Of a stretch of DNA of 64,000 nucleotides, positions 34,100 to 46,143 are shown one piece after another. Numbering within the stretch: the first letter of the stretch is position 1; every line of letters begins with the position of its first letter. A program made the translations under genes and the position numbers. The DNA comes from Euclidia mi (lineage: Eukaryota; Arthropoda; Insecta; Lepidoptera; Erebidae): positions 62,329,251 to 62,393,250 of the forward strand of contig OX123188.2 of the NCBI GenBank assembly GCA_944739405.2, written 5' to 3'. The notes below the pieces were generated by a model. That model saw nothing but the letters and a program-made list of their open reading frames with translations, was not told where the DNA came from and searched no databases.

Positions 34100-34625
34100 T
34101 TGTTTAATGGTTCGGCGTTAGGTCACACGAACGCACACAGTAGTACAACACAATAGCGGCAAAAGACAATAACACACAATTCACAACCAAAATATCTATC
34201 ATCTATCTTTCGCTTACGTAATAATCAACAGGCAAGAGCGAGACGTAATGTGTCGCCCGCGCTGGCCAATGACAAGCGCTGGCGATGCGCTTAGACAAGA
34301 TATGACAAGTATCTGTTCTAGTCATCCATCGCGAATCTGTCTGCGAAGGTTGCGAAAAACTAATTTTAATTGTGGATAAAATGTGCAATAATTATCAACA
34401 TGACGGTGCTGGTGTGGAACGTTCTGCATCATCTTGATGTTAACTTGTCGCCCCCGGACTTTTTCACTGTGGGGAAATGTTAAATCACTAGTTTATTGTG
34501 AGGAGACAACAAGTGCCTAGGAGTTAATTAGGATATTAGCTGCTTTTGAAACAGTGAAAAGATGTGATGTGTGAGCAAACAGTGAAGTGTTAAGTGGACT
34601 AAAAGAATGTGATTTTATGATGTAA
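34100..34625 (+). promoter_or_regulatory. Candidate host promoter and 5' noncoding exon (weak)
   Basis: The region is less AT-rich than its surroundings, contains no repeat seen elsewhere in the window, and ends in a purine-rich AGTGAAAAG / GTGAGCAAACAGTGAAG stretch followed by TTATGAT/GTAAGTTA at about 34,618, a strong donor-like match. This composition is common in insect 5' UTRs. No TATA box or coding exon confirms it. Confidence 0.25.
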
Positions 34626-35199
34626 GTTATTTGATTATTCTTACTTTTAATTTACAACTTTAAACACGTCGTTCTTGCTTGATTCTCTCATTGATATTCT
34701 TTTACTTTATCTATCAATAATGTACCTAACTAAAGTATGATTAAGTTAAGATACTCACAATAGTCATTTACGATATTATGAAACAATGATAACAAACAAT
34801 AAATAATTTTATACAAAGTCGACTGTCGACTCCAAAGCCAAAAAGTGTGATGGAAAGAAAATAGCTACTTAGTCATATCTTTGGAAATATCAACAGTAGC
34901 TGAAAAATTATTCAAACATCATTTTTGTAAACCCCACTCTATCAGAGTGTGGTATAAAGACTAAATTTGAAACATTTTGTTTATATCGTATCGTATTTCG
35001 TTCCTATCAGATCGCTGTCGTCTGTTTACCATAGCAACCGTTTCGTGTGTTTGTATGCGTGCGCAAATTTATAGTGACCACGCTTTTTCCTTTTAATAGA
35101 GTTTAAACTTTCTTCAAAAAATAATATCTACGCAAATAAAAAAAAATATTTCAATGTATGCATTATGATTGTAACAAGATATTCTAATTGGGGTGTCTG

Positions 35200-35954
35200 A
35201 GGATGTGCGTTATTTCGTTTACACGTTGTATAGTCTAGGTGCAATATTGAAGAATTGTTGCTGTGCGAATTTACTTTTTACTCTTGGAAATGGACATTTA
35301 TTTATTCGTTTACCTGTAGGTTTTAAAAGTGGTACAATAGTTGCATGATATTTGCGTATAGTTTGGTAAATAAATAATTTGCGCACAGTTAGAACGTCAG
35401 CACTTTCATAAACTAAATGAGTGGGGTGTCGAAATGGTAGGTGGAGAAGGACTTTGAGCACCGCCCTTTGTGCCCTTTCAAGCGCTAGCATATGTGTTTT
35501 GGCCGCAGAACCCCATGAGGTTATGCAATAAGTAATAAGACATTCAGCCAGCGCTTTGTACGTTTGTATTAAAAGTGTAGTATCTGGTATCAGTCTCAAG
35601 TCCCTAAATATATGTCAATTTTCTCATTCTATTTCTAACCATAGTTATGTGTTTCTGCCAGTTTAGTTTATCATCAATTTTAACCCTTAAATATTTGATG
35701 TCTGTAGTTCTTGATAAAGTCGGACAGCAACAACGTGATGCTACAAAATAGGATCTGTTACATGGATAGCAATGTAGGCGCAAATCAAAATCATTAGGTG
35801 AAGACGCCATAGTCTTGCTAAAGCAGAGGAATTTTGTTTTGGTGGTGTTGAGTGACAGTAAGTTATCTTCTAGCCACGCGGTGATAGCAGACATGCCCTG
35901 CTCCGCCAATTGTCGTACATTGACCCAAGAATTACCATAGTAAAGTATCACCGT
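35200..35954 (-). pseudogene. Jockey/CR1-like LINE, C-terminal half
   Basis: The minus-strand frames give ILYYGNSWVNV immediately after the FADDTV box (located across the insert at 41.4 kb), then LNTTKTKFLCFSK, IKYLRVKIDDKLNWQKHI, a frameshift at about 35,600, and AECLITYCITSWGSAAKTH, LERAQRAVLKVLLHLPFRHP and VLTVRKLFIYQTIRKYH. The coding match ends near 35,220. It is the continuation of 41,367-42,125; the break is caused by the I-type element. Confidence 0.8.
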
Positions 35955-36070
35955 CAGTTCGCGCGTGACCTCGGGCTGTGCGCACGCGTTGTGCTTATTG
36001 CTCCGAGCGATTAGTATTATTTTCTAACTACCCGCGGAATACGTTGTATATATTATAAACATTGCTAAAA

Positions 36071-37558
36071 ATGGATGATAGTAGTGATGAGGACCTAAGT
36101 GATTCAGAGCTTTTAGATAAATGCGAGAAGCAGCTTAGTGATATCAGTGCGATTGAAGTGGTGATGGAAAGTGAAAAAAATGTTGAAGGAAATTTACAAA
36201 GTAAGGAGAAGAGGAAAGAAAGGGAGGATGATCATAGTACTGAGAATGAATTTATTTTGGTGAGCAGAGGCAGACCCAAACGTTTAAATAGAAATTACTC
36301 AGTGATAGGAGAAGAAAATAGTGACGGAAATAAATCGATTGAAGTTTGCGTCACCTCTTTGAATCAGCTGCCCAAACAAATAGCAATGGCCAAATTACTT
36401 CGTGCTGAAAACATTAAGGACATATTGAGGATTAAGTACAAGAGCCCCTATAAAGTACTTATTCAATTTCAAAAAATGGAATACGCTGTCAAATTAATTG
36501 TATGTCAAAGATTCAAGGACATGGAGTTACGATGCCAATTAATGGATGAAATGTCAATATGCTATGGAGTTGTAAAAGGTGTGGATCTAGACATTGCAGA
36601 GGACAAACTCACCAAAATATTCGAATCAGACGTCGAAATATGTTCAGTGAAAAGGTTAAATCGTTTAAACTCAGAAGGAAAATGGATAAGCAGTGAGTCT
36701 GTGAGAGTGGGTTTCAAAAGTAATGGTATACCTGAATTTATATACGCCTATGGCTGTCGCTTTAAGGTGGAGTCTTTTGTATTTCCCGTAACGCAGTGCT
36801 CAGGTTGTTGGCAGTTCGGTCACACAAGTAAGTTTTGCCCAACCAAAAAATTATTATGTCCTAAGTGCGGCGGTGATCACGTCAATTGTGAAGTCCAAGA
36901 ATTTAAATGCCTTAACTGTAGAGGGAAGCATATGGCACTAGACAAGAGATGCCCTGTATTTTTGAGAGAGAAAAAAATACGACTTATTATGAGTGATAAA
37001 CAAGTGACTTATAAGAAAGCTCTGCAGATTTATACGGAAAATAAACAGCTAGAAAAGAGTCGTGTTATTGAAAAGTCCACTACTACCAGCTGTTCTTTGA
37101 CAACTCTTTCAAACAATGACAATGACAAAGAATTATATAGTACAATAGTAGCGAAATCAGTAAACCGTCAGGAAGCTCAGTCCACAGATGAGGAACAGGA
37201 AATGGTTGTTTCAAGTGAAAATATATCTATAGGCACAAGAGCCAAGCCCAAGTCTAATAAGAAAACAAAGGAGAAAATTAGCAGGGAGGATTATCTTTTT
37301 GAAAATTCAGAAGTAGAAAATATCAGTGAGTCGAACCAAGAAAAACCGAGGGTCGCAAGGAATGATCAAGCCTCTGTAAGATTAGAAATTTGGAAAATTA
37401 TGTTAAAAATTAAAGATATCATCATGTCTGAAGGTAAACTCATAGAAAAAGTTGTAAATGTTTTGAAAATTCTATATGAGGAACTTAAGAGGTATGTAGT
37501 TAGTTTGTTTTCGGGAGGGGAGATGTTAGATCACACATTAAGTTTTAGCAATGGATAG
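36071..37558 (+). CDS. ORF1 gag-like protein of I-type LINE
   Basis: This RNA-binding protein (495 residues from ATG 36,071) would coat the element RNA. The N-terminus is acidic (MDDSSDEDLSDSELLDK), a central domain of about 160 residues (positions 95-240) contains IKYKSPYKVLIQFQK, and a cysteine-rich section follows at about 245-300: CSGCWQFGHTSKFC, CPKCGGDHVNC and CLNCRGKHMALDKRC, three CCHC-type knuckles. A lysine-, serine- and glutamate-rich tail completes it. The frame is fully open. The upstream TTG at 36,062 is in frame, but the ATG three codons later is the natural start. Its stop overlaps the ORF2 start (ATGGATAG). Confidence 0.85.
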   Translation: MDDSSDEDLSDSELLDKCEKQLSDISAIEVVMESEKNVEGNLQSKEKRKEREDDHSTENEFILVSRGRPKRLNRNYSVIGEENSDGNKSIEVCVTSLNQLPKQIAMAKLLRAENIKDILRIKYKSPYKVLIQFQKMEYAVKLIVCQRFKDMELRCQLMDEMSICYGVVKGVDLDIAEDKLTKIFESDVEICSVKRLNRLNSEGKWISSESVRVGFKSNGIPEFIYAYGCRFKVESFVFPVTQCSGCWQFGHTSKFCPTKKLLCPKCGGDHVNCEVQEFKCLNCRGKHMALDKRCPVFLREKKIRLIMSDKQVTYKKALQIYTENKQLEKSRVIEKSTTTSCSLTTLSNNDNDKELYSTIVAKSVNRQEAQSTDEEQEMVVSSENISIGTRAKPKSNKKTKEKISREDYLFENSEVENISESNQEKPRVARNDQASVRLEIWKIMLKIKDIIMSEGKLIEKVVNVLKILYEELKRYVVSLFSGGEMLDHTLSFSNG

Positions 37559-40500
37559 TTTAAATGAAATAATAAAGCTCAATATATTCCAATGGAACTC
37601 GCAAAGTCTCAGCTTTTTCAAATCTGCTATTACAGGAAAGTATACACATAGCTCTCATTATTGAAATATGGTTTGAGCCAGAATCTGATGTTAATGTTAG
37701 AGGTTTCAATGTTTTTAGACATGACAGGTTTGACTCTTATGGTGGAGTAGCTATACTTGTACACAAGTCGATTCAGGCACATTTATGTCCGCTTAGTCTT
37801 TCTAATGTCGGGATAGAAGTAGTATGTGTTAAGCTTATCAACTGTAAAGATGTCGAATATGTTATCTCTATCTATTGTCCATCCTCGGTGCAAACTGTAG
37901 CGTCTGACTGGGTAGATCTTTTTTCAGCTTTGCCATGTAAAACAATTGTAGCAGGGGACTACAATGCTCACCATACAAACTGGTCTATCAAAGTGGATAC
38001 GAGAGGTACACAAATTATGGATGCATCACTTGATAGTAGTTTTATTAGTCTGAACAACGGTCAACCCACAAGGATCAAATTAGTTAATGGGAATCTTCAA
38101 CAAACCTCGCCTGATGTTACTTTCGTCTCCTCTGACATTGCAATTAAATTTAATTGGCAGGTGATCAATGAGAATCTAGGGAGTGATCACTTAATTATTA
38201 AATTTTCAGCTTAAGTTCCTATGTCGGTCAAAATTGTTAAAACACGTAACTTTAAAAATGTAGATTGGTGTGCATAACGTCAAACCTTTTCAGATAATAT
38301 TGAATTTTACAATGATTTTTCTAACTTTAATAATGTTCAACAGTTGTATAACATATTCACGAATAAAGTTCAATTTGCTGCCGACAAACACATCCCATAT
38401 ACTAAAATATGTAAGAAACCAGACGCTAAGTTTAAGCCTAAAAATTATTGGAGTCCAGAGCTTTCCAAAGTAGTTGCAAAGAGAAAATTGGCCCTATCTA
38501 ACTTCCGACGTAATCCTACCCCGGAAAATTTAAATAAACTTGAAAGTAAGACCTTAGAATCCCACAAACTTATTAAAAAAGCAAAACTTCTGAGCTGGCA
38601 AAAATTCTGCAACTCTATCGATGAAGTAACTTCTGTACCTGAGATGTGGCGACAGATGAGGTGGATGAAAGGTTACACTCAACAAAACTCTTGCCCACCC
38701 CTTGAGAAACAAAATGAGTTGTTACACTCCCTAACCCCAGATTATGTCTCTAATATTATGCCTAGTTTTGTATCTAAAAATGATATTTTGGAATCGGACT
38801 TTACCAACCAAGAACTATCTAATTGCTTAAAGAAAAAAAACACAGCCCCTGGAGAGGACGGTATCTCATACTCAATGATTTATAACTTGCCTAATACAGG
38901 AAAATCTATTTTGCTACGTATATATAACCACAACAACATACTTCATTCTGGTATTGTTCCCCACCAATGGCGGACTATTCAAATCATGCCTATTCCCAAG
39001 ATTAATAGTGGTTGCAACACTGACATAAAATTGAGACCCATATCATTGATTTCATGCTTATGTAAAATTTTCCATCTTATGATCCTTAAGCGGTTAGAGT
39101 GGTATGTGGAACAAAACCATATTTTGTCTCCCCACACGGTAGGTTTTAGAAAAGCCCGTTCAACTTTGGATTCGATAACACGTTTGGTTTCTTACATACA
39201 AATAGGAATTACCAAGAACATCCCTACGGTGGCATGTTTTCTTGACATTGAAAATGCCTACAACAATGTCTCAATTAATGCGGTTACCAAAATACTAGAT
39301 GAGTTACATATTGGGTCAAAGCTATGTCATTATTTGTGGTCTTTTATGAATGAAAGACACTTAAAGCTTAAGTCATTGAGTAATGAATCCCATCTTTGTA
39401 GGTGGACTAACAGAGGATTAGCTCAAGGTGATCCTCTCTCTCCACTGCTGTTTAACTTAGTTTCTTATAAAATATGTACACAAATTCAAAACGTTTCAAT
39501 ACCCCAATATGCGGATGACTATGTGATTTATGTAAGACATAAACAAATCAAATCATGTGAGCGCTATATGCAGAATGCTTTAGACTTCCTTGTTAACTTA
39601 CTAGATGAAATAGGACTAAGCTTGTCTCCTACGAAATCTAATTTTTGTGTGTTTAGTAGAGGTCACAGAAGGGTGGTACCTACTCTAATGTTATATGGAC
39701 AACCACTTACTTTAGCACACTGTTTTAAATACTTAGGTGTATGGCTGGACAGTAGCTTACGGTGGAATAAGCACATAAATGAAACTATTAATAAATGCTC
39801 TAAATATTTAAATTTATTAAAAGTATTAGCAGGTAGCTCTTGGGGAATACACACTAAACATATGCGCACAATTTATATCTCTCTAGTTAGAAGTAGAATA
39901 GACTATTGTAGTTTCTTGTATGATTGTAGTGCTAAAACTCACATCTCTAAATTGGATAAACTGCAAAACCAAGCGCTTCGAATAATAGGAGGCTTCGTAA
40001 AGAGCACACCAATCCACGTGATGGAGAGAGAATTACATATACCACCATTGTTTTCGAGGAGGCAATACTTAGCATACAAATTTATTTTGAGAGGAATGTC
40101 ATACTCCAATAACATTAGTACTAAAATAATTTCGGATTTAAGCTTATCCTGTCGCACTAGTTATTGGACAAATAAAAAGAAACCCTTGCTAACCACCACA
40201 TTAGATGAATTAGGGCAGATAACGGTTGTTGGCTCAAGTGTACTTAAAATGTTTTCTCTTGGTATATGGGTTTCTGCTATTAATGTTGAAAGCGTCATTA
40301 AAAGTCATTTAAAATGTGTTAACCACCCTAAACATTTATACTACCCATTGTTATTAAAAAATGAAGTACTTGCTGAACTAGTTTTGAAATATGATGGTTG
40401 GACCCAAATTTTTACAGACGGATCAAAAAGTGTGCAAGGGCTAGGAGCTGGATTTTACCATCAAAATTTAGATTATAAAGATAGTTTTAAGGTCGTCGAG

Positions 40501-41262
40501 GATGTATGCATAATGACACTGGAACTACTTGCAATATGTAGTGCTCTGTCCTATGCATTTGAAAACGATTTTAATAATGTTGTAATTTTTACAGACAGCA
40601 AAAGTGCTCTTCAACACGTGGCTCGGTGCGCCTCTGATTGCAGAGGTGCATCGATAGCCTACGACATACTTAATTTTATTCATCGTTTTAATGAGTGTGG
40701 CAGGGCGCTCGTATTGTAATGGGTTCCAGCACACATAGGTTTAAGTGGTAATGAAGAGGCTGACCGGATCTCAAAATTAGCAACGGTAAGGGGGAGATAT
40801 ATATCATATGAACCTGACTATTGGGAATTTCTTTCAAAATTTGAAGGTATATTTTTTAATAAATGGCAGGATAATTTTAACAATTTATCCAAGGAAAAGG
40901 GAATATGGTATAAGGCAATCCAGAGTGAGCCTCTTCACAAGCCTTGGTTTATATGTAATGATAAGTTAAGTAGGAAATATATAAAGTTAGCATTGAGACT
41001 TCGTTCTGGACATTACCCATCGGCAAAGTTTGCTTACCTAATGCGAAAAGCTGATTCACCAAATTGTGACACATGTGGAAAAATCGAGGATGTTAACCAT
41101 TTGCTGATGGAGTGTGTCAAGAACGAAACCGAAAGAGAATGGTTAATTCAGGAATTTAATTTAAATAAGTTAGATGTTGGTTTAGTGGTATCTATTTTGG
41201 CGAATCCTACCTCTGAACTTTGTAGGAAATTATGTAACATTATAATTAGAGATTTAGTATAG
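37551..41262 (+). pseudogene. ORF2 of I-type LINE: APE, RT, RNase H
   Basis: It starts MDSLNEIIKLNIFQWNSQSL (APE motif I) at 37,551. A frameshift in the T-run near 37,614 moves to a single frame that continues to 41,262. APE motifs: YGGVAILVHK, VAGDYNAHHTNW and GSDHLII. TAA stops lie at 38,212 and 38,275. RT: NTAPGEDGISYSM, LRPISLISCLCKIF, VACFLDIENAYNNVSI, GLAQGDPLSPLLFNLVS and QYADDYVIYV (catalytic YADD intact). RNase H: IFTDGSKSVQGLGAG, MTLELLAICSAL, FTDSKSAL, a TAA at 40,717, then WVPAHIGLSGNEEADR. The end has a CDTCGKIEDVNHLLMEC zinc finger. Four lesions in about 1,235 codons indicate recent decay. Confidence 0.9.
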
Positions 41263-41366
41263 TATATTAATTATATTTTGTGTTGTAACTAGAATTAGGT
41301 ACAATGGAGTTGACGTGCCTATTAGGACAAAAACTCCTTAATCAATAAAGAATTAAAAAAAAAAAA

Positions 41367-42125
41367 AAAGTATCACCGTGTCATCAGCAAACATTTGTAT
41401 ATCCCCCCCCCTTGACTTGGAATTTGCATAAATCATTGATATATGTTAAAAATAGCGTTGGACCAAGGGTACTGCCCTGCGGGACCCCATACGATACCCA
41501 ATCATAGCCACTTACGTGTTTATCAACCCTTACACACTGCTGTCTTGCTGTAAGGTAATCCTTGAACCACAAAAGTACATTACCTCTGATTCCAATGTTC
41601 TCAAGGCGAGTAAGTAAGATTGGAATCGACACGGTATCGAATGCCTTTTGTAGGTCTAGGAATACTCCTATACATTTGTTATTATTATCAAGGCGTGTAG
41701 TAATATTAGAGGTAAGCTGAAGTACAGCATCACTAGTGGAGTGATTAGATCGGAATCCATATTGATTATCAGCAAGTATCTTACGGCTTTCTAGGTAGTT
41801 AGTTAATCTTTTGTTCATAATTTTTTCGATGAGTTTGTCTAAACTAAAACAGGCTACTTAAAAGCGAAATCGGTCGATAATTTGTCACAAGAGTCTTATC
41901 TCCCGATTTGTAAATGGGACAAACAATAGCGCATTTAAATATGTTAGGAAAGATACCATATTCAAAACTAAGGTTGGTTAGGTAGCATATGGGTTCCGCA
42001 AGGCAATGTGAAAACTTTTTCAAAACAGACGCTGTTATTTTATCTATTCCAGGTGCACTATGCTTCTTACGGCAGCTTATTATATTGCTAACCTCAACGG
42101 GGTTTGATAAATATAATGCCATCGA
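41367..42125 (-). pseudogene. Jockey/CR1-like LINE, N-terminal RT half
   Basis: In order: KKHSAPGIDKITASVL, YKSGDKTLVTNYRPISLL, a frameshift at about 41,840, MNKRLTNYLESRKIL, NQYGFRSNHSTSDAVLQL, GVFLDLQKAFDTVS (catalytic D) and WVSYGVPQGSTLGPTLFL. A C-rich slip at 41,402-41,411 then leads to IQMFADDTVI at about 41,375. The copy is 5' truncated at about 42,125, without the endonuclease. The RT continues at 35,954 across the insertion. Confidence 0.85.
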
Positions 42126-42164
42126 CTGTAGCGGCGCATTTTTTGTTTTATAGATATTGATATG

Positions 42165-42330
42165 ATTTTATATGATATGATTTATAGAGTTAGATACACA
42201 TTAAACGTAGAAACACACAGACCAAGACAAACATCCATGTTTATGCACACAACTGTTTGTCTTGAGCAGGAATCGAAGCTGCGACCTTCAGTGTGGCGGT
42301 CGTTTACGCTCCCACCGGGTCGTATCAGTT
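42165..42330 (-). mobile_element. tRNA-like SINE fragment
   Basis: On the minus strand, ACCGCCACACTGAAGGTC and GCTTCGATTCCTGC resemble a tRNA-derived head with box B, followed by CAAACAGTTGTGTGCATAAA, a body known from lepidopteran SINEs. Borders are estimated. Confidence 0.5.
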
Positions 42331-42499
42331 AACAGGTAACAGGGCATACAATTTGCGACTCAGGGCTACGGCATACTGTAACGCCGCGTTCTGGGAGCAG
42401 CTGCAGCACGGCGCTGTTTTCAATATAACGGTAGCGGTAAGCGCGCGGATAAACCGGCGCCGTAGCCATTATAAATTGACGCTTTGAAATATACGAATA

Positions 42500-42795
42500 A
42501 TGAAGCAGCGATAGCCAGACGCAGAGGGTCTCGGAGGTTCGAATCCACGGCGCGCACCGATGACTTTTCTAAGTTATATACGTATTAAATTGTTAATTAT
42601 CGCTTGCTAAACGGTGAAGGAAAACATCGTAAGGAAACCTGCATGTCTGAGAGTTCCCCATAATGTTTTAAAGACATGTATACTGCCAACCCGCACTCGG
42701 CCAGCGTGGTGGACTATGGCGTTACCCTTCTCATAATGAGAAGAGGCCCGTGCCCAGCAGTGGGAAAGTTTATATACTGGGCTGATGATGAAATA
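42500..42795 (+). mobile_element. SINE with tRNA-like head and RTE-like tail
   Basis: Box B GGTTCGAATCC lies at 42,536-42,546. It is followed by GGTGAAGGAAAACATCGTAA, CCTGCATGTCTGAGAGTT, GCCAGCGTGGTGGACTATGG and GTGCCCAGCAGTGGGAAAG, then GGGCTGATGATGA. This order is typical of abundant moth SINEs. The box A side is degraded. The 3' tail resembles the RTE ends elsewhere in the window. Confidence 0.75.
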
Positions 42796-42799
42796 CATT

Positions 42800-45560
42800 T
42801 ATGGTCTTTATATGACAAGTAAATCGCCGAGTGGGAGCCACGGCGATGCCGTGCTTCCACATTGTACCATAACCTTAAATCCACCGTAAATTCAACTGTA
42901 ATGCCGTGTGGAAAAGCCCACACAACCATAGCATGATACATGCATTCATCAACTATAATAACTGTTATAAATATTACGAACATATAGTTTAATTGCAATG
43001 CTTGTGTTATTATTAGTTTATAATCGCCACTGACTACTGTACCAAATTTATCATCAAAGTGGCGTTAGTTACTGCGTTTCAGTAAAATTAAATAATATAG
43101 GTTACAGATCACTTGTAACTACATACCTAATTATGTTTGCTGATGTATTATTATTTGTAGCTGAAAATTTTACACATGTTAATTCGACATTCAAAATGCG
43201 TATGCATTATCTATACAAATAGTCATAGTGGTTGACCAGATTTATTTCGAATATTATCAAACCTTGTATGAAATATTTATTTACGATTAACAGTTAACTA
43301 AACCAATTACATTTATCAAAATAACTATGAAATTTGAATGAATTATGAAATTATCAAAGTCTATAAAGTTGAATCAGCTCATTGTGAAGATCTCTAGGTT
43401 CAGTGAAGGTTGATAGTCATCGGGTGGCAAAAACCGGTCAGGAAAAGTGACAATTACCACGCATAGTACCTACTTCCCGAACTAATAGACTTACTTTGTT
43501 ATGATTTTAGGTCTAAGCAAATATCTAGTATACCTAGTGAGATAGGATATAAAGGTAGATAGTGCGCGTTCCCATCACGTATTGCTCGACACGAAAATCA
43601 ATCACAGGATCAAGCGAATGGTCGCAACGCCACAACTTTTAAACTATTCGTGGTCTTACCTACTCACAATGTCGATGAACTTTATAGCATTGTTATTCAC
43701 TCTGTGCTTGTATTCTGTTGCTTGCATAGTTCTAAAGGTGACGCAAAAAATTCGAATCCTTCCTGTGAAACGATGCTTGTACTAGAAGAATTCGACGCTT
43801 AAAGAAAGACCAAGCTATGTTAGTAACGCGACGACACTGTATTTGGAGGCCATGGGCTGAGATTCTGCTTCAAATTGTTGACCTTACTAGTGTATTCTTT
43901 GTATGAACTGGAAGAAGTAACAGTACAGGACTTTTAGTAGTTTATGATGTAAAATAAATTGTAACGTAGTTGTTTCTTACCGTCTCTATGTGGTAGAACT
44001 CTATGTATTTTGGAATAACCGAAATGAGTAGAGTAAAGTATTTCTATTTAATCGAAGATGGCACAACAATTATGCGTTAATGTGATTGATATAATATTTA
44101 TTAGTACCTTTAGGATTCCATTTCTATAACCCGCAAATATAAGTTTGCGGCAAATCGTTAGTAAATCAGAGAAAACATTCGAAACGATGCCTCCCCGTTC
44201 TAAAACCTTTGCTTTGTTATTTTCTTGTCTAAAAAGGAAATCCTATATTATCCACGTGTTCACGGACGAGGGTGAAAGGGACGCGGTGTGAGGGGTCGTA
44301 GTAAATTGGGCGTTTCTCTCATACAATGTCAACCTTTGATGCGCCCCACTCCTCAAATACTTTGACGTGATACGCCTACGTAATTAGAGCACACTTCTTT
44401 TGAAATGTTCTACGTAGTAAGTGAGCAAACGACACCCAGTGTCACAACGCCACAGTATCAAACAAATCGTAATTTATGCAGCGTCGTGTATGTGTTGTAT
44501 AAACTCTATTCGATTTCCTTTCCTTTCACAGTTTTGATTGCACGAATGTTTAATTAGTTGCTGTAGTTTTGTAAGGAATTTCAGTAGCTGTTGTTTCAAA
44601 ACTAACTTCATTAAGTACAGATTTCAGTTCATTGTAGAACTTCCAACAGATTATGGTCAGAAAAAAAATAGTGTTAATCAGACTTTATAAGAATATGCAC
44701 TGAACAGGAGCTCGGCGAGAAAGCTGGTTATTATTATAAGACTTATAGACGAATGAAACTTGTGATTAGTCTGCTGGATATGACAACTGGATCTTAACGA
44801 GAAATTACTTATGATAAAGGTGCCGGGAGCTTATACATAGTTAGGAAGATTACGTAAAGAACACACATATTTTATGTAAATATGTTTTTATTTTGATGTA
44901 AGTTTAAAGCACTGAATAAAATAAAATAAATCGGATTTCAAAATGACAACAAAAGTTTTTTTTTGGTAATCAATTAAGTTAACTATCTTTTTATCAGTAT
45001 ATTGAACCTGATTCTGTCGTAGCTCATCTTTTAGACTTGGCATGTATGTTTACGTGGGCACACAAAAATGTATTCGACCAGACTAGGCTTATATATAAAA
45101 CTTTTTTCTGCATCAAAATATTTACAAATACTTTTAAATCGTGAAAATAAACTTTTAAAACAAAATATACAGACATAAAATTGGCAGAACTGAGTCAATT
45201 TACTGTGTGGCGTTCTAAAGTTTAAAAATTATATCGTTGGAACGTCGCATGACTCGGCGTCGTTCTACCTTTATAGATATTCACAGGCATAAAATATATA
45301 AAAGTACTTCTTTCTATTTGTACTTCGTAGCGAACTTTTAAATAACCCAGATTCACTGCAATTCGTACCGCTTTTCCTCCAATCGTAGAAAGTATTGGGA
45401 AGTGTCATTTAAATACCTAAATTATGCAAATTTATTGACCGAATGTTCGACCAACTCTCACATCATTTGCTTCTCCTCATTTGAGTTGTACAACTTTGAC
45501 GGGACAGACGCTCCAAATGTTTATTTTTCTTCTTCTCAGTCGTGCACTCTTGTCAGAGTG
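42800..45560. other. AT-rich region without recognised gene
   Basis: Short ORFs such as 43,582-43,785 have no recognisable domain. No repeat shared inside the window was seen. Confidence 0.45.
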
Positions 45561-45567
45561 GTCGTGG

Positions 45568-46143
45568 TCATGCGTCGGTCGGTTCTCGTGCCGTTGCTGT
45601 TCTTGTGATGCGTTGCCATGTAGCTCTATGTGTTGCGTAGTGAGAGCAGTCGTTAATGTTGGAGTGCGTCACAGATTTAATGAGGTCTGTACATCGTGTC
45701 GGAGAGCGCCCACGTGATCTCTTGCCCTCAACTTTCCCTTGCACGACCAATCGTTCCGTTGAGTCCTCGTTACGGGTGACATGGCCAAAGAACTTGAGGA
45801 TTCGTATTTGCACAGTCGACGATAATCTCTCTTTGATGTTGAGTTCCTTCAGGATGGAAACATTGGTTCAATGTGCGGTCCATGGGATTCTGAGCATGCG
45901 ACTCCAGCACCACATTTCCAGGGCGTCAATTTTGCGGCGATCCTGCATCCTCAGCGTCCATGTCTCAGCTCCGTATAGAAAGATTGGAAAGACCAGGCAC
46001 CTCGTCAGTCGAATCTTTGTGTTTCTGGTTATTCTGCGGTCTTTCCAAATCTTTGTGAGTTTTTCCACTGAGGATCTTGTCACCGCGCAATTTTTAGTTC
46101 GCCTTTTATTAACTTCATTTGTTACTTTGTTGATATGAAGCAA
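45568..46143 (-). pseudogene. LINE reverse transcriptase C-terminal fragment
   Basis: On the minus strand one frame, broken only by TGA at 45,865-45,867, gives TKIRLTRCLVFPIFLYGAET, then RRKIDALEMWCWSRMLRIPW, then ILKELNIKERL, ILKFFGHVTRNEDSTERLVV and GKRSRGRSPTRCTDL. These are the C-terminal blocks of RTE/Proto2-type LINEs, distinct in sequence from the 24.6-kb RTE. Both ends are truncated. Confidence 0.75.

Larger units (their letters stand above)
35955..41366 (+). mobile_element. I-superfamily LINE, nearly full length
   Basis: The 5.4-kb element is inserted in the minus-strand Jockey-like RT. An exact 13-base target duplication, AAAGTATCACCGT, lies at 35,942-35,954 and 41,367-41,379. It starts CAGTTCGCGCG, has a GC-rich 116-base 5' UTR, two ORFs overlapping by 8 bases, a short 3' UTR with AATAAAG, and a poly-A tail. 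The gag-like ORF1 with zinc knuckles plus APE-RT-RNase H in ORF2 fits the I/LOA-type clades. It is one of the youngest insertions here. Confidence 0.9.

Noticed and set aside
43582..43785. 67-residue frame with hydrophobic stretch
   Set aside because: Short, unsupported by any domain, splice context or second copy.
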